From Camarhynchus parvulus (lineage: Eukaryota > Chordata > Aves > Passeriformes > Thraupidae), in the NCBI RefSeq assembly GCF_901933205.1, contig NC_044584.1, forward strand, positions 12,131,001-12,195,000: a stretch of 64,000 bases of DNA, written 5' to 3'. Below, in pieces: positions 61,517 to 64,000 of this stretch (the stretch's first letter is position 1; every line of letters begins with the position of its first letter). The notes beneath the pieces are model-generated. The model worked only from the letters and a program-made list of their open reading frames with translations. It was not told where the DNA came from and did no database searches. The translations under genes and the position numbers were made by a program.

Positions 61517-64000
61517 GACACAGGTTCCCTGTGTGAGCTCTCCAAGACACCTTGGGCACATTGGGAGGTGCTGTGGCTGCCTGGCACCACCACCCTGGGG
61601 CAAAGAATGTTTAAAACACCCACCCTGCTGGAAACAAGCATTGCCATCCTGCTTTTGCCAGGCTCAGGCACTCAGGAGAAGGACAAGCAGGGGTGGGAGG
61701 TGTTCAGGGCAGGAGCCAAGGGCTCTCATAAGCAGTCAAAGCAAAGAGATAAATACATGAGAACCAGGACTGCAGGATTTTTTTCTCTGGAGTTTTACAA
61801 AAATAATTCAGTTGTAATTGGAGAAGCTGGGATTCATGGAACATTTTCCTTTCCACCAGGCAGATGAATCTATGATTTGTATTCTGATTTTAAATGAGAT
61901 TCTCACCCATCTTCAGTGGATTTGATTGATACAGCACATGAGGCCACTCAGCAAAATGATACAGTGTAGATCAAAACATGAAAGATAATTTTCCCTGAAA
62001 TGTATGTAGCTAAGGGTAAGTTATGACTCTTTGTTTCACAGTTTATGGAACACAATTTCATTTAAAGCCTAAATCTGTCATTTCAGCATTGTTTATCAAA
62101 ATGCATCCAATACCCTCTCCCCCAGAAGAATGGGACCAAGTCAAAGGCAGAAAATCAAACTCATACAAAGACATTATTTCAAATATTTAACCAGCTTGTG
62201 ATTTGCATAAATATTATCCACATATGATGCATTTGATGCAAGCAAAAGTAATTCATCTGCAAGTTAAATATCCAGAGTAGCAAAAGGTGCTGTAAAATTT
62301 ATGACAGAAAGACTGCCTGATGTATACCTAAAGATGCTATGAACTGCCTTCAGCTGCTTCTATATCTATATTTCATCACTTTGGTTTTTGTCATGCAGGA
62401 GCTGAAGAATATTCCCAACAATGTTCATTTTTAATCTTCTTTCCTCATTACCTGTTTTTTTGGCTCACTGGCACTCTGGGAGTAGATTTTTCCTCAAAAT
62501 TATTTCCCTGCCAAATTACTATGTGCAACATAATTAAAACCACTCCATTTTGGATTTTATTTTTGTTTGGTTGGGGTTTATTTCGTTACAGAAACACGAG
62601 GCTGGTTGGTTCAAAAACAACCTTGCAAACAACCCTGGCACTTCACTTCCTCCCAGTAAAGCTGCATCACCCCTTTGAGTAAATGTTTACAAACATAATG
62701 GGCTAAAGTGAATTTGGGAGAAATTCCAGGAAGAAAAAAGTAGTCATAAGAAAATACATGGAAAGAAGAAGAAGAGAGATGACAAAGATAAAATTCAAAC
62801 TATTCTATGCTTATAGTTTGAATTTTTTTTCTTCTGTAAAATTTTCAGTGTAAATTTAATTAAGACATCTTTCTGGAGAGCAATAGGTTTATGTCAATCA
62901 CTTCAGCCCTGGTATCACTGAAAGGGAAATCACATGCCAAGTCTGTCTTCTGTTATCCCTGTGGATCCTTGGATCCTTCAGAATCACTTTTGTGCTCAGC
63001 CTGAAGCTGTTCCACTAAAACATACACAGATTAAGGATGATTAAATCTCTCTTGCTTTGATCCTTCCTAAAGAGCAGCCCCAGGGAATGCCTTGGCTGTG
63101 GCCAGGATGTTTCCATGGCTGCTGGATTTGTTGAGCCCTCACACCTGCAGGGCTGGCAGAATATCTGACGTTGCTACAGGTGCACACAACAGCACAATGA
63201 CAAGCTATTATCAGAGATGTGCTGTTGTTATTAGATTATTATCAGATCTGATCCTGTCCTGCCAACCATTAAAAAATCTCTCACTGGATCAATCACCTCC
63301 AGTGGACAACAGCTAAGGGACCAGGATCCAGCAGCCTTTCCCTCCACAGGAAAATCTGTGCTTGCACAACCCAGCTCCACTCACAAACGTAACATATTCA
63401 GTTAAAGCATATTCAAACATACTCATCTTGAAACATATTCACTTAAAACACTCACTCCTTGAGAGGGAGACCTTGAAGATGACATTAAGCAATTAAGTTA
63501 TCCTGCAGGAGCAGCATTCAGGATCTAATGGTATAAGGACAGATGCTGTGAGAAGTGCACGGCGCAGTTCAGTGCACTCACATTGTTAAGGCTCTCAGAC
63601 ATTCAAGGAGTGTACAGAACATTCTTGAAACACGTTGTTTGGCTGCCAGCCTCGGGGGAGATGGAAGCCAGAGGCTCTCAGGGCTCTGAACCAGGGCATT
63701 CCCTCTCCTCAAGCAGAGGTGTCCAGCCCTGGAGCTGCAGGAGGGAGAGCCAGGGATGGACACATGTCCAGGTGAGAGCATCTCCCACACCTTCAGCTCC
63801 ACCACTGCCTCCTGAGGGCTTCCACTGGGGATTCCATAGGGGGAGGCGTTTCAGAGAGTTTAGGCTGAGGGCCCTGAGGAGGCAGAGTGCAGAGAGAAGC
63901 TCAGCCTGCTCTTTACCTGTTCCCAGCAGTGGGCAGTGCTCTGGAAGAGCAGAGCAGGGTGAGGGGTGCACTGAGGTTCTCTGTGCAGCTGCTGCAAGGA
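61517..64000. other. Single-copy noncoding DNA
   Basis: No gene or transposon is recognised. The right end is GC-richer (63640-64000) but CpG-poor, and its short frames have no recognisable domain. A loose ACATATTCA/ACATACTCA repetition occurs at 63390-63440. Confidence 0.5.

Overview
This 64 kb window looks like nuclear DNA from a bird, probably a passerine. The case rests on CR1 LINE 3' ends, endogenous-retrovirus LTRs of a type I recognise from songbird genomes, few SINE-like elements and long AT-rich, CpG-poor single-copy DNA. I find no complete protein-coding gene. Most of the window reads as intergenic or deep intronic sequence, and nearly all of its open reading frames are chance frames or low-complexity repeats.

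Layout. Positions 1-9183 are single-copy noncoding DNA with one minus-strand frame (about 5020-5469) that resembles a decayed retroviral envelope surface domain. A 130 bp TGGA array and a CR1 3' fragment follow (9184-9570). Positions 9571-34380 are mostly quiet, with small tandem repeats, an AT-rich hairpin cluster (19053-19259), a purine-rich minisatellite (22495-22695) and several homeodomain-motif-rich stretches that could be conserved enhancers. A solo LTR lies at 34381-34944, a CR1 scrap in minus orientation at 40959-41047, and a 29 bp repeat carrying palindromic kappaB-like sites at 41586-41661. A possible very old LINE remnant lies around 46440-47060, a second LTR at about 51965-52373, and a third LTR-like unit at about 60975-61437.

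The outstanding region is 56396-59460. It is about 3 kb of strikingly different composition: G/A-only repeats, a CpG-containing minisatellite and C/T-rich repeats. In its middle is a 91 bp exon with intact splice signals that encodes a piece of the methyl-CpG-binding protein MBD2/MBD3 family, closest to MBD2 as I remember it. I see no neighbouring MBD2 exon in the window. The exon may belong to a gene with very large introns, to a transposed or duplicated gene fragment, or to an assembly join. The sequence alone does not decide between these.

The parts do not form an operon or pathway. The biology visible here is one isolated, well-preserved exon in rapidly changing repeats, solo LTRs with recognisable promoter and polyadenylation signals, and possible distal regulatory DNA.
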